The notes under the pieces are model-generated. The model had not been told where the DNA came from. It saw only the letters and a list, made by a program, of their open reading frames with translations, and made no database searches. Below, in pieces: positions 1 through 8,934 of a DNA stretch of 64,000 nt. Within the stretch, counting starts at the first letter, position 1. Every line of letters starts with the position of its first letter. The DNA comes from Actinacidiphila epipremni (GTDB lineage Bacteria > Actinomycetota > Actinomycetes > Streptomycetales > Streptomycetaceae), in contig NZ_JAATEJ010000003.1 in assembly GCF_012034175.1 (NCBI RefSeq), positions 372,001 to 436,000 on the forward strand. The letters are read 5' to 3'. A program made the position numbers and the translations under genes.

Positions 1-809
1 TCCGGGGACAGGGACAACTCTTCCAACAGATCGAGCTGCGCCCGGTATTTCGCCAGTTGCGCTTCTGCGTAGAGGAAGGCGGGCCCGTGGGAACTGTCCA
101 CCTGAACTGTGTCGAGTCGGGGCACGGGACCCTCGGCGTAGACGACGGTTTGCCCTGCGCCCGGGAACGCCCCCCGGGCGAAGGGGAGTACCAGGACGGT
201 GACATTGTCGCGCTCGGAGACACCGAGCAGGTGGTCGAGTTGAGCGCGTGCCACATCCGGGCCGCCGAACTGCATGCGGAGAGCGGCCTCGTGGATGACC
301 GCCACGTACGGGACCGCGTCGTCGCCGGTGATCACCTGCTGGCGCTCTGAGCGGTGGGCCAGCCGCAACGCGACCTCGTGCTCGGGGAGCTTGGGGACGA
401 CGGCGCGGAAAATGGCCATGGCGTTCTCGGGCGTCTGGAGCACACCCGGGACGTGAACGGTGTTGGCTCCCCGGAGGCGTACGGCACCCGCCTCCACCTC
501 GGAGATGTCGAGGAAGCCCTGCGGCAGGCTGCCCCGGTAGCGTTCCCACCACCCCGGATGTCGCGGCTCGGCCATGTCGGCCAACGCGTTGACGTACGCC
601 TCGTCGGTGCAGTCGCAGTTCAGCGCCAGCTTGCGTAGGCGTTCGGCGCTGATGGCGCGTACCCCGGACTCCATGTTGGACAGCCGGCTGCGGTCCACAC
701 CCAGCAATCCCGCCGCGTGCTCCGCCGACATCCCCGCCGCCATGCGAATCCTGCGCACCTCGCTTCCCAGGCGCTTCTGCCGCTCGGTAAGGACGGTCCG
801 CTGTCCCAT
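1..809 (-). CDS. XRE-family regulator with DUF5753 domain (3' end outside window)
   Basis: The reverse strand reads a helix-turn-helix start (MGQRTVLTERQKRLGSEV), with the DNA-binding segment at about residues 12-70, followed by a DUF5753 region that includes PGVLQT and VLPFA. The ATG at 809 has a GAGGGAG ribosome site 5 nt upstream. The stop lies beyond position 1, so the gene is partial. It is divergent from the ATPase gene at 1093 and is a paralogue of the regulator at 1722. Regulators of this WhiJ-like group sit beside anti-sigma-like ATPases and DUF397 proteins in Streptomyces; a role in development is inferred from that family, not shown here. Confidence 0.9.
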   Translation of the reverse strand, partial: MGQRTVLTERQKRLGSEVRRIRMAAGMSAEHAAGLLGVDRSRLSNMESGVRAISAERLRKLALNCDCTDEAYVNALADMAEPRHPGWWERYRGSLPQGFLDISEVEAGAVRLRGANTVHVPGVLQTPENAMAIFRAVVPKLPEHEVALRLAHRSERQQVITGDDAVPYVAVIHEAALRMQFGGPDVARAQLDHLLGVSERDNVTVLVLPFARGAFPGAGQTVVYAEGPVPRLDTVQVDSSHGPAFLYAEAQLAKYRAQLDLLEELSLSP

Positions 810-914
810 GCCGCTCCCTCTGCCTGACGTCGTGGACGGGGCCGCTTCGAGCATAGGCACTCGTCCGAGGCCAATCTGACGCATCGTCTGGCAAAAATGG
901 CCCCACCGCCCTAC

Positions 915-935
915 TGTGGTACGCACGTTACTACG
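915..935. promoter_or_regulatory. Candidate XRE operator, copy 1 (divergent promoter)
   Basis: This 21-bp element lies between the divergent XRE gene (start 809) and ATPase gene (start 1093). It matches the element at 2667-2687 apart from three bases, including the right half ACGTTACTACG. The arms TGTGGT and ACTACG are an imperfect inverted repeat. Its position in two paralogous divergent promoters suggests a regulator binding site; this is inference. Confidence 0.45.
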
Positions 936-1092
936 CGTATCCCGCGGGAAGCGCACCGCGTGGGTATGCCCGTCCGCCCTGGGACGGGTGTGCCCGCGAC
1001 CAGGGCGGCATGCCACCGGCGGGATTCTGCGCGGGCGAGTACGCAGCGCATCCGCAGCCACCAACACCCCACCCCCCGAACGGAGTTCCGCC

Positions 1093-1506
1093 ATGCCCGA
1101 AATCCCCGACGTGCCCTCCCTGTGGCGCTTCCCCGCGCACCCCGCCTCCGTGAAGCGCGCCCGCGACGCCGTCGCCGAGCACCTGCCGCATCGGCTGCGA
1201 CCGCAGTTGCACGCCGAAATGAGCCTGCTCACGAGCGAGTTGGTGACCAACGCCGTGCGTCATGGTGCCGCCGCCGACGATGTCGTCGAGCTCGTCCTCT
1301 GGCCGGCGGACGGCCACTACTGGCTCGCCGTATCCGACCCGTCCCCCGCGAGGCCGGTGCTGCGTACGCAGCCGCCGCCGCTGGACGCCGAGTCGGGCCG
1401 CGGCCTGCTCCTGGTCGACGCACTCGCCGCCGCCTGGGCGGTCGTTCCCCGGCCCCACCGCGGCAAGTCCGTCGTCGCCGGCCTCACCCTCGCGGACGGC
1501 GGCTGA
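1093..1506 (+). CDS. Anti-sigma-type ATP-binding protein (HATPase_c)
   Basis: A protein of 137 aa. It has an N-box ELVTNAVRH (Asn at about residue 53) and a G-box with ESGRGLLLVDAL at about 97-108, the ATP-binding Bergerat fold of RsbW/SpoIIAB-like proteins. I chose the ATG at 1093 because GGAG lies 7 nt upstream and because the same start context is duplicated at 2847; an upstream ATG at 916 would place the operator inside the gene. It is divergent from the XRE regulator and forms a whiJ-like module. The serine kinase activity of true anti-sigma factors is not established for this group. Confidence 0.88.
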   Translation: MPEIPDVPSLWRFPAHPASVKRARDAVAEHLPHRLRPQLHAEMSLLTSELVTNAVRHGAAADDVVELVLWPADGHYWLAVSDPSPARPVLRTQPPPLDAESGRGLLLVDALAAAWAVVPRPHRGKSVVAGLTLADGG

Positions 1507-1519
1507 GCCGCCATACGCC

Positions 1520-1711
1520 TCAGAGCAGGTGATCCGCCTTGCCGGCCTTGATGCCGGCGACCAGCGCGCGGAGGGCGTCGAGGGAGTCCGTCAGGTAGTG
1601 CTCCTCCTCCCCCTGGACGGCGATGTACGCGTTGCCGTCCGGGTCGGTGCCGAGGCGGAAGCAGTTGCTCGCGTCCTGGCAGAAGGGCGCTTCCCAGGTG
1701 ATGTCGGGCAC
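1520..1711 (-). CDS. DUF397 protein
   Basis: A 63-aa protein (MPDITWEAPFCQDASNCFRL...) with the DUF397 pattern: an N-terminal W, a Cys-containing turn, a predicted beta strand around NAYIAV, and a C-terminal LVAGIKAGKADHL helix. BldB belongs to this family. It starts 10 bp after the stop of the XRE gene at 1722-2573 on the same strand, so the two probably form one transcript. Proteins of this family are thought to work with the neighbouring DUF5753 regulator; the partner assignment is inferred from position. Confidence 0.88.
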   Translation of the reverse strand: MPDITWEAPFCQDASNCFRLGTDPDGNAYIAVQGEEEHYLTDSLDALRALVAGIKAGKADHLL

Positions 1712-1721
1712 GGCGGGTCTC

Positions 1722-2573
1722 CTAGAGGCGGGAGGCGAGGGCGTGCATCCGGGCGAGGGATTCCGCCGGGGGGAGGGCGAGGCGCTGGACCTGGTCGAAG
1801 TGCAGGCGGAATCGGTGCAGGTACGGCTCGGTGTGGTGGAACTCGCCGGCCACGATGCGGTCCGTGAGCACCGTGTCCAGGCGCGGGACCGGGCCGCGGG
1901 CGTAGAGGACGCCCTGGCCGGAGCCCGGGTAGGCGCCGACGGAGAAGGGCAGCACCTGGAGGGTGACGTTCGGGCGCTCGGCGGCGGCCATGAGGTGGCC
2001 CAACTGCGCGCGCAGCACCGCCGGTCCGCCCACCTGCGTATGCAAGACGCATTCGTGGACGACGAGTTCGTACGGCGGGGCGTCGGGGCGGTCGAGGACC
2101 CGGCCGCGCTGGACGCGGTGGGCGACCCGCGCCTCGAACTCGGCGGCCGGCAACTCCGGGACGGCGGCGGCGAACAGGGCCCGCGCGTAGTCCTCGGTCT
2201 GGAGCTGGCCCGGCATGTGCGTCATCGTGCTGACGCGCAAGCCCCGTGCGTGCCATTCCAGTTCGGCGATGTCGAGGAAGCCCGGCGGCACGTCGCCGCG
2301 GAAGTTTTCCCACCAACCCGGCGTGCGGTCACCGCACATGGCGACGAGCGCGTCGACCAGCGCCTGGTCGGCGCACCCGTAGCGGAAGGCCATGCGCCGC
2401 ACCCGGTCGGGACTGACCCCGTGCCGCCCGGCCTCGGAGCTGGAGATGACGGTCCGCTTCGTGTCCAGCAGCGCCGCGGCCTGCTCGGTGGTCAGGCCGG
2501 CGTCCTCGCGTAGTTTGCGCAGCTCCGAACCCAGGCGCTGCTGGCGTGCGCTCGGATTGCTTCTGGGCGGCAT
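1722..2573 (-). CDS. XRE-family regulator with DUF5753 domain
   Basis: A 283-aa WhiJ-like regulator. The helix-turn-helix lies at about residues 10-65 (LRKLREDAGLTTEQAAALL) and is followed by the DUF5753 domain (PGQLQTEDYARALF, then VLPFSVGAYPG). I chose the ATG at 2573, not the more upstream in-frame start at 2705, because AGGAGGGG precedes it and the upstream frame would cross the candidate operator. It is a paralogue of the regulator at 1-809 and is divergent from the gene at 2847. The stop is 10 bp from the DUF397 gene. Confidence 0.9.
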   Translation of the reverse strand: MPPRSNPSARQQRLGSELRKLREDAGLTTEQAAALLDTKRTVISSSEAGRHGVSPDRVRRMAFRYGCADQALVDALVAMCGDRTPGWWENFRGDVPPGFLDIAELEWHARGLRVSTMTHMPGQLQTEDYARALFAAAVPELPAAEFEARVAHRVQRGRVLDRPDAPPYELVVHECVLHTQVGGPAVLRAQLGHLMAAAERPNVTLQVLPFSVGAYPGSGQGVLYARGPVPRLDTVLTDRIVAGEFHHTEPYLHRFRLHFDQVQRLALPPAESLARMHALASRL

Positions 2574-2666
2574 GAGGGTCCCCTCCTGCGTCGATGCGCC
2601 GTGCGCCCCGAGGTGAATCCGGCGGCCCACCAGGACCGGTAGCACGTGTGACACCGCATGGTCTAT

Positions 2667-2687
2667 CGTAGTTCGCACGTTACTACG
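2667..2687. promoter_or_regulatory. Candidate XRE operator, copy 2
   Basis: A 21-bp inverted repeat with perfect 6-bp arms, CGTAGT and ACTACG, separated by 9 bp. It lies between the divergent starts at 2573 and 2847. The copy at 915-935 in the paralogous promoter keeps the right arm and most of the spacer. A binding site for the local DUF5753 regulator is the simplest reading but is not proven. Confidence 0.5.
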
Positions 2688-2846
2688 TGACCGCGGGAAG
2701 TGCACTGTGCGGCCATGCCCGTACGCCCTGGGACGGGTGCGTCCCGTGACCGGGGCGGCAGGCCGCCGGCGGAAACCTGCGTACGCGGGTGCGTAGTGGG
2801 GCCGTGAGCCCGTACCACCCCACCACCCTCAGGACGGAGTTCCGCC

Positions 2847-3518
2847 ATGCCCGAAATCCCCGACGTCCCCGGCCCGCGGCGCTTACCCCCGCGCCCGGCC
2901 GCCGCGAAACGCACCCGCCCGCCCCTGCCGCCGCCCCCGCCGCGGACACCCGCGAGGTGGGAGTGGGAACTGACGCCGCGCACAAGCGTCGGCCCGCTGG
3001 ACTTCGGCATGCGCTTCGCCGACGTCGTCCACGCCCTCCCCGACATGCCCGAGCCCCGGCTGTTCCCGGCAGCCGACCCCCGGTTCCCCGCGCTCCTCGG
3101 CGTGGAGTTCGGCACCGCGCCCCAAGCGCCCACCCTGCGCGCCTACTTCGACGACGACCAGCTGCTCTGCGTCGCCGTCGACGCGGCCCGCGGCCCCCAA
3201 GTGACCCTCTTCGGCCGCGAACTGACCGGCTGCGTCCCCGCCGACCTCGAACGCTTCCTCACCCTCGCCCACGCGCACGAGGTCATCGACCTCACCTACG
3301 GCCCCCACGCCACCCCCGCCAGCCCCACCCTCGGCCTCGTCCTGCGCACCCAACACACCACCCCCGGCACCCTGCGCACCCGCCCCGTGATGGTCTCCGC
3401 CACCTGGCCCACCCACCCCGCAGCCGCCCCCACAACCCTCATCCCCACCCCCGAATGGCCCGGCCCCCCTTGGCCGTCCCCCGAGGACCGGCTACCGCCA
3501 CCTCAGGCCAGGGGATGA
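2847..3518 (+). CDS. Hypothetical protein with ATPase-derived N-terminus; TTA codon
   Basis: A 223-aa protein. Residues 1-22 (MPEIPDVP..R..P..PA..KR.R) match the first residues of the ATPase at 1093, and the DNA upstream is also duplicated. The rest has no ATPase motifs. It reads as a Pro-rich linker followed by an unrecognised domain (VGPLDFGMRFADVVHAL ... LRAYFDDDQLLCVAV). Codon 13 is TTA (2883-2885), which in Streptomyces needs the bldA tRNA. The gene therefore looks like a chimera in which a new domain replaced the ATPase behind a copied promoter and start. No function is assigned. Confidence 0.7.
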   Translation: MPEIPDVPGPRRLPPRPAAAKRTRPPLPPPPPRTPARWEWELTPRTSVGPLDFGMRFADVVHALPDMPEPRLFPAADPRFPALLGVEFGTAPQAPTLRAYFDDDQLLCVAVDAARGPQVTLFGRELTGCVPADLERFLTLAHAHEVIDLTYGPHATPASPTLGLVLRTQHTTPGTLRTRPVMVSATWPTHPAAAPTTLIPTPEWPGPPWPSPEDRLPPPQARG

Positions 3519-3524
3519 CGCGCC

Positions 3525-4691
3525 TCAGGGCTGGTACGGCGACCGGAAGGGGCGGACTTCGCGCTGGACGTCCGCGACGAGCGGGGAGAGGCGGGGGCCG
3601 GCGGTGTAGTAGCGGCCCCTGGCCTCGCCATGAGCCACGAGCCACTTCAGCGCGACCATCTGCCGTATGTCCCGGATCGACTGCTGATCGCTGAGCTCGG
3701 CGTCCAGCTGGTACAGCTTGCGGCGCACCTTCTGGCCGAGGAACGCCGGGAGGAGTGCGTAGGCCGCGCGCTCCTCCAGACTCGACTCCTCCGCTGCGTC
3801 GACGAGGCGGCCCCATGCCCGGGACAGCAACTCCACCCGGCGCTGGGAGCCTTGGGCCTGACGGTGGTGGGCTTCGAGGCAGAACTTGACCCAGGCGGAC
3901 GTGTCCGTGCCCGCCGGCTTCCATGTCGGCCCGCCCATCGCTTCGAGGACCGAGTAGTAACGGAAGGTGTTCTGGCCCCGCCCCAGCCACTCCTCGATGG
4001 AGGAGAACTCGGCCGGCATCAGGGCCTCCCGCGAGAAGACCAGCGTGGACAGTGCCCGCGACATGCGGCCGTTGCCGTCGGCCCAGGGGTGGATCTTGAC
4101 GAGGTTGAGGTGGGCCATGGACGCGCGGACCTCGACCGGCATGTCCAGGTCGCCGCCGTTGAGCCAGTCGACGAGTTCGGTCAGGTACGCGGGTACGTCC
4201 GCCGCGTCGGGCGCGGTGTACACCGGCACCAACTTGTCGTCCGGGTGCGAGATGTAGACCGGGCCCTTGCGGAGGCGGCCGGGGCGCTTCTCCGGCCGGT
4301 GCTCCTGGATCATGTAATGCAGGCCGTTGAGCAGCCCGGTGTCGTAACGGAACGAAGGCCCGGCGTCCGACAGGGCCTGGATGTACGTCATGGCCCGCCG
4401 GTATCCCTCGATCTCCCGGCGCGTCTCCTCGTCGGTGTCGAGCGGGCTCTCCCCGACCATGAGCGCCTCGACGTCGTCCACCGTCGCCGCGTAGCCCTCG
4501 ATGGTGTTGGACCCGGCGATGGCGCGGGCCGTGAGGTTGCGCCTGAGCTGCCTGGTCCATCGTTGCTGTGGCCGGACGTAGTGTTCCAGGTCGCGCCGCA
4601 TGGCCGCGATCTCGTCGAGGACCCTGCGGTCGGCGGCGTCGAGGGCCGGGGTCGGATAAAGCATGCTTCGATGACACCATGTTTGTGTCAT
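3525..4691 (-). CDS. Fic family protein (probable AMP-transferase)
   Basis: A 388-aa protein with the Fic motif HPWADGNGR at residues 201-209. It also has an N-terminal inhibitory motif SNTIEG at 61-66, which places it among class II Fic proteins, autoinhibited by an alpha-helix Glu. A C-terminal winged-helix-like segment follows (about 290-380). Fic proteins move AMP or another nucleotide phosphate onto hydroxyls of target proteins; the target here is unknown. An ATG at 4691 follows AGGAGG at a longish spacing; an ATG at 4664 is the alternative. It is a single gene with no visible antitoxin partner, consistent with the built-in inhibitory helix. Confidence 0.9.
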   Translation of the reverse strand: MTQTWCHRSMLYPTPALDAADRRVLDEIAAMRRDLEHYVRPQQRWTRQLRRNLTARAIAGSNTIEGYAATVDDVEALMVGESPLDTDEETRREIEGYRRAMTYIQALSDAGPSFRYDTGLLNGLHYMIQEHRPEKRPGRLRKGPVYISHPDDKLVPVYTAPDAADVPAYLTELVDWLNGGDLDMPVEVRASMAHLNLVKIHPWADGNGRMSRALSTLVFSREALMPAEFSSIEEWLGRGQNTFRYYSVLEAMGGPTWKPAGTDTSAWVKFCLEAHHRQAQGSQRRVELLSRAWGRLVDAAEESSLEERAAYALLPAFLGQKVRRKLYQLDAELSDQQSIRDIRQMVALKWLVAHGEARGRYYTAGPRLSPLVADVQREVRPFRSPYQP

Positions 4692-4766
4692 CTCATCAAG
4701 GGCTTCCTCCTGTGATGCGCACAGCCCGAGGGCGCGGACCGGGCCACGTGCGGCACCCGCAGAGGG

Positions 4767-6818
4767 TCACCGGGGTGGGGAGGGGGCCTCGTAGAGTTCG
4801 AACCAGGTGGATTTGCCGTCGCCGCGCGGGTCGACGCCCCAGGCGTCGGCGAGTTCTTCCATCAGGAGGAGGCCGCGGCCGGAGGAGGCGAGTTCGCCGG
4901 GGGAGCGGGGGTGGGGCATGTCGTCGGAGGAGTCGCTGACGTCGACGTGGAGGCGGCGGGTGCCGGGCATGCCGGTGATCTGGGCCATCAGGAGGGCGTC
5001 GCCGTCGGTGTGGACCAGGACGTTCGTGACGGCCTCGGACACCAGCAGGGTGGCCGATTCGACCTGGTCCTCGGAGGACCAGTCGTGCAGCAGCGCGCGG
5101 ATGTCGTCGCGGGCCGAGCGGATCTGGCCCGGGTCGTCCTGCGAGACGGTCATGATCGTGCGCCGCACCGGCACCGCGCAGGTCGGCCCGTCCGGGTCGC
5201 GGCGCAGCAGGACCAGCGCGATGTCGTCCTCGCGGCGGTCGGAGAGCGGGCCGGGCGTATGGGTGGCCGGCGGGGCCAGCACCGAGCCGACCAGGGAGTC
5301 CGCCAGCACCTCAAGGTCGCCCGCCGGGCCGCGGGCCAGCGCGTCGGACAGCCGATGCCAGCCGGTCTCCTGGTCGTGGCCGCCGCTCTCGATCAGCCCG
5401 TCCGTGCACAGCAGCAGCACCTCGCCGGGCTCCAGGACCATCCGGGTGGTCGGGTAGTCCGCGTCCGGCTCGATGCCCAGCGGCAGCCCCACCGCCGTGC
5501 GCCGCACGATCGTCGTGCCGTCGCCGAGCCGCACCGCCGGCTCCGGGTGCCCGGCCCGCACCACGTCCAGCGCCCCGGTCAGCGGGTCGATCTCGACGTA
5601 GAGGCAGGTCGCGAAGCGCACGTCCGGCGCGTGCGGGTCCTCGGCGACGCCGGCCAGGAAGCGTGAGGTGCGCGAGAGCACCGCGTCAGGCCCGTGCCCC
5701 TCGGCCGCGTACGCCCGCAGCGCGATCCGCAGCTGGCCCATGAGCCCGGCCGCCCGTACGTCATGGCCCTGCACATCGCCGATCACGATCGCGGTACGGC
5801 CCGAGGGCAGCGCGATCACGTCGTACCAGTCGCCGCCGACCTGGAGCCCGCCGCCGGTGGGTACATAGCGCGCCGCGACCGCCATCCCGGCGACGTCGGG
5901 CTTGCGCGAGGGCAGCATCGTGCGCTGCAGGCCGTCGGTGAGCTCGCGCTCCGACTCGTGCTGGCCGGTCCGCGACAGCGCCTGGCCCAGCATCCGCGCG
6001 ACCGTCGTGAGCACCGACCGCTCGTCGGGCGTGAAGTCCACCGGGTCGCGGAAGGCCGCCATCCACGAGCCGATCGTCGTGCCCGCGACCACCAGCGGCA
6101 GATACGACCACGACGACCTGCCGTACGGCCTGACCAGCGGCCATGTGGACGGGAAGCGCTCCTCGTACGCCTCGGGCGTCGGCAGGTAGACCGCCTGGCC
6201 GGTGCGGGCGGCGACCGCCGCCGGGTAGTCGGCGGACAGCGGCATGTCCATCAGGCTCGCGTCGATCGTGTCCTGCCCGTGGTGGCCGATGAGCAGCAGC
6301 CGGTCGCTGTCCACGCTGAAGACCGCCAGGCCGTCCGGGGACAGGCCCGGCATCGACAGCGTCGCCGCGACCCGCAGCACCTCCCGGGTGGAGTCCGCCT
6401 CGGCCAGCGCCCGCCCGGTGTCCAGCAGGAACGCCTCCTGGGCCCGCCGCCGGTCCCGGGTGGGCCGCCCGCCGGGGGCGCCGGCGCCGCGCACCTCGTA
6501 CAGGGTGCCGCGCACGACCCCGCCGTGCGGCGCCACCCGGACCCGTACCGTACGCACCACCGAGCCGTCGTCGCCGATGACCCGCACCAGGGACTCCACG
6601 ACCGTGCCCTCGCTGGAGGCCAGGTCCACCTCGGCGGCGAGCGAGACGTAGTCGGCGGCGTGCAGGCAGGCCCGTACGACGGTGGTGCGGTACGTCCCGG
6701 CGCCGTCCGGCAGCCCGAGCAGCCGTGCCGCACGACCGTCCACCGTCACATCGCCGGTGCCCTCGTCCCACTGCCACAGGCCCGAGCCCACGGCCGCGAG
6801 CACGTCCTCGGTGCGCAT
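4767..6818 (-). CDS. PAS/GAF-PP2C (SpoIIE)-HATPase sensor phosphatase
   Basis: A 683-aa multidomain protein. It has a PAS-like N-terminus (about 1-110), a GAF-like sensor (about 130-290) and a PP2C/SpoIIE phosphatase domain beginning near GGDWYDVIALPSGRTAIVIGD (about 325-540). The C-terminal HATPase_c domain has SEAVTNVLVHT and a GRGLLLMEELADAWG box (about 590-680). Such proteins dephosphorylate anti-anti-sigma (STAS) proteins and can also bind them through the ATPase domain, so this is a partner-switching regulator. The STAS protein at 12185 is a possible but unproven target. The gene stands alone, divergent from aspS. Confidence 0.92.
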   Translation of the reverse strand: MRTEDVLAAVGSGLWQWDEGTGDVTVDGRAARLLGLPDGAGTYRTTVVRACLHAADYVSLAAEVDLASSEGTVVESLVRVIGDDGSVVRTVRVRVAPHGGVVRGTLYEVRGAGAPGGRPTRDRRRAQEAFLLDTGRALAEADSTREVLRVAATLSMPGLSPDGLAVFSVDSDRLLLIGHHGQDTIDASLMDMPLSADYPAAVAARTGQAVYLPTPEAYEERFPSTWPLVRPYGRSSWSYLPLVVAGTTIGSWMAAFRDPVDFTPDERSVLTTVARMLGQALSRTGQHESERELTDGLQRTMLPSRKPDVAGMAVAARYVPTGGGLQVGGDWYDVIALPSGRTAIVIGDVQGHDVRAAGLMGQLRIALRAYAAEGHGPDAVLSRTSRFLAGVAEDPHAPDVRFATCLYVEIDPLTGALDVVRAGHPEPAVRLGDGTTIVRRTAVGLPLGIEPDADYPTTRMVLEPGEVLLLCTDGLIESGGHDQETGWHRLSDALARGPAGDLEVLADSLVGSVLAPPATHTPGPLSDRREDDIALVLLRRDPDGPTCAVPVRRTIMTVSQDDPGQIRSARDDIRALLHDWSSEDQVESATLLVSEAVTNVLVHTDGDALLMAQITGMPGTRRLHVDVSDSSDDMPHPRSPGELASSGRGLLLMEELADAWGVDPRGDGKSTWFELYEAPSPPR

Positions 6819-6884
6819 CCGCCCATTTTATGGGGTATGCGTGCTTACGGGCGAGCGTGTCCGCGCCGGGTGGGCGCTCGACGG

Positions 6885-6988
6885 GCCGGCGAGAGGCGGA
6901 GGAGCCCGGGCGAGAGGCGCAGGGGCCGGGGCGGGACGCGCAGGGGCCGGGCGAGACGCGCCGGAGCCGGGGCGGGACGCGCAGGGGA
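6885..6988. repeat. About five imperfect 20-21 bp direct repeats
   Basis: Between the phosphatase gene and aspS, units of the type GCCGGGGCGGGACGCGCAGGG recur back to back (starts near 6885, 6904, 6924, 6945, 6965). The units at 6924 and 6965 are identical over 21 bp. The stretch 6819-7103 holds no gene. Confidence 0.75.
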
Positions 6989-7048
6989 CGGGGGGGACAC
7001 CCGGAGCGGCCGGGGGATACGCGGATGAGGATCCGCGCCCCGCGCCGG

Positions 7049-7054
7049 TAGGCT
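7049..7054 (+). promoter_or_regulatory. Possible -10 box of aspS
   Basis: TAGGCT lies 49 nt upstream of the aspS start. It fits the TANNNT pattern of vegetative Streptomyces promoters; no clear -35 is visible. Confidence 0.35.
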
Positions 7055-7103
7055 GTGCTGGCCCCCACGCTCGCGACGACCTGACGACTTGGACGAACCC
7101 ACG

Positions 7104-8858
7104 ATGCACCGGTACCGGTCACACACCTGCGGAGAGCTGCGCGCCACCGACGTCGACACCGACGTCCGCCTGTCCGGCTGGCTGCACAATCGCCGTGACC
7201 TCGGCGGCATCCTCTTCGTCGACCTGCGCGACCACTACGGCTTCACGCAGCTCGTCGTGCGCCCCGGCTCGCCCGTCTACGAGCAGCTCAGCAGCCAGTC
7301 CAAGGAGTCCGTCGTCCGGGTGGACGGCCGGGTCGTCGCCCGCTCGGCGGAGAACGTCAACCCCGAGCTGCCGACCGGCGAGGTCGAGGTCGAGGTCACC
7401 TCCCTCGAAGTGCTCGGCGCGGCTGACCCGCTGCCCTTCCCGGTCTTCCCCGAGGACAGCGCCAACGAGGAGATGCGGCTCACCAACCGCTTCCTCGACC
7501 TGCGCCGCCAGCGCATGCACCGCAACATCATGCTGCGCACGCAGGTCATCGCCTTCCTGCGGCGCGAGATGACCGCGCTCGGCTTCAACGAGATGGCCAC
7601 CCCGATCCTGTCGGCGACCTCCCCCGAGGGCGCCCGCGACTTCCTCGTGCCCTCCCGGGTGCACCCCGGCCGCTTCTACGCGCTGCCGCAGGCGCCGCAG
7701 CAGTTCAAGCAGCTGCTGATGATCTCCGGCTTTGACCGCTACTTCCAGATCGCGCCCTGCTTCCGCGACGAGGACTCGCGCGCCGACCGCTCCCCCGGCG
7801 AGTTCTACCAGCTCGACGTGGAGATGAGCTTCGTCGAGCAGGAGGACGTCTTCGGCGTCATCGAGAAGGTCATGACCGACCTGTTCACCGAGTTCGGCGG
7901 CGGGCGCCGGGTCACCTCGCCCTTCCCGCGCATCCCGTTCCGCGAGTCGATGCTCAAGTACGGCAACGACAAGCCGGACCTGCGCACCTCGCTCGAACTC
8001 GTCGACGTCTCCCATGTGTTCGCCGGCTCCGGCTTCAAGGCGTTCGCCGGCAAGCACGTCCGGGCCCTCGCGGTGCCCGACACCGCGGACCAGCCCCGCA
8101 AGTTCTTCGACCAGCTCGGCGAGTACGCGGTCTCCCTCGGCGCGCAGGGCCTGGCGTGGGTGCGGGTCGGCGAGGGCAACGCGCTGACCGGGCCCATCGC
8201 GAAGTTCCTGTCCGAGGACGACGTGGCGGCGCTCGTCGACGCGGTGGGGGCCAAGCCCGGCACTGCGGTCTTCTTCGGGGCCGGCGAGTTCGACGAGGTC
8301 TCGAAGATCATGGGGCCGGTGCGGGTCGAGGCCGCCAAGCGGGCCGGCCAGTTCGAGGAGGACGTCTTCCGCTTCTGCTGGATCGTGGACTTCCCGATGT
8401 TCGAGCGCAACGAGGACACCGGGGCGATCGAGTTCTCGCACAACCCGTTCTCCATGCCGCAGGGCGGCCTTGAGGCGCTGGAGACGAAGGACCCGCTGGA
8501 CATCCTGGCGTGGCAGTACGACATCGTCTGCAACGGCATCGAGCTGTCGTCCGGGGCGATCCGTAACCACGAACCGGCCGTCATGTACAAGGCGTTCGAG
8601 ATCGCCGGGTACGAACGGGACGTGGTGGAGGCGGAGTTCGGCGGAATGCTCCGGGCGTTCCACTATGGCGCGCCGCCGCACGGGGGCATCGCGCCCGGCG
8701 TCGACCGCATGGTCATGCTCCTCGCGGACGAGCCGAACATCCGCGAGACCATTGCCTTCCCGCTGAACCAGCACGCCCAGGACCTCCTGATGGGCGCCCC
8801 CTCCGAGGTCACCGAATCCCGCCTGCGCGAGCTTCACATCGCCCTCCGCCGCAAATAA
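7104..8858 (+). CDS. aspS: Aspartyl-tRNA synthetase
   Basis: A 584-aa class II aminoacyl-tRNA synthetase of the bacterial type. It has an N-terminal OB-fold anticodon-binding domain (about 1-105), then the catalytic core with the motif 2 region [24 protein letters not shown] region, an inserted GAD domain (about 290-410), and the motif 3 region [16 protein letters not shown] near the C-terminus. I took the ATG at 7104; the TTG at 7089 is an alternative. It is a housekeeping gene in a single transcription unit. Confidence 0.97.
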   Translation: MHRYRSHTCGELRATDVDTDVRLSGWLHNRRDLGGILFVDLRDHYGFTQLVVRPGSPVYEQLSSQSKESVVRVDGRVVARSAENVNPELPTGEVEVEVTSLEVLGAADPLPFPVFPEDSANEEMRLTNRFLDLRRQRMHRNIMLRTQVIAFLRREMTALGFNEMATPILSATSPEGARDFLVPSRVHPGRFYALPQAPQQFKQLLMISGFDRYFQIAPCFRDEDSRADRSPGEFYQLDVEMSFVEQEDVFGVIEKVMTDLFTEFGGGRRVTSPFPRIPFRESMLKYGNDKPDLRTSLELVDVSHVFAGSGFKAFAGKHVRALAVPDTADQPRKFFDQLGEYAVSLGAQGLAWVRVGEGNALTGPIAKFLSEDDVAALVDAVGAKPGTAVFFGAGEFDEVSKIMGPVRVEAAKRAGQFEEDVFRFCWIVDFPMFERNEDTGAIEFSHNPFSMPQGGLEALETKDPLDILAWQYDIVCNGIELSSGAIRNHEPAVMYKAFEIAGYERDVVEAEFGGMLRAFHYGAPPHGGIAPGVDRMVMLLADEPNIRETIAFPLNQHAQDLLMGAPSEVTESRLRELHIALRRK

Positions 8859-8890
8859 TTCCCTGCCCCGCCGCCCCCTCCCGGCGCAAG

Positions 8891-8907
8891 CCGCGGCTGC
8901 GCCGCGG
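8891..8907 (+). terminator. Possible aspS terminator hairpin
   Basis: CCGCGGC and GCCGCGG form a 7-bp stem with a 3-nt loop, 32 bp past the aspS stop. There is no T run, as is usual for Streptomyces terminators. Confidence 0.4.
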
Positions 8908-8934
8908 GGACCGTTGTCGGATGGTGGCTGGTGC

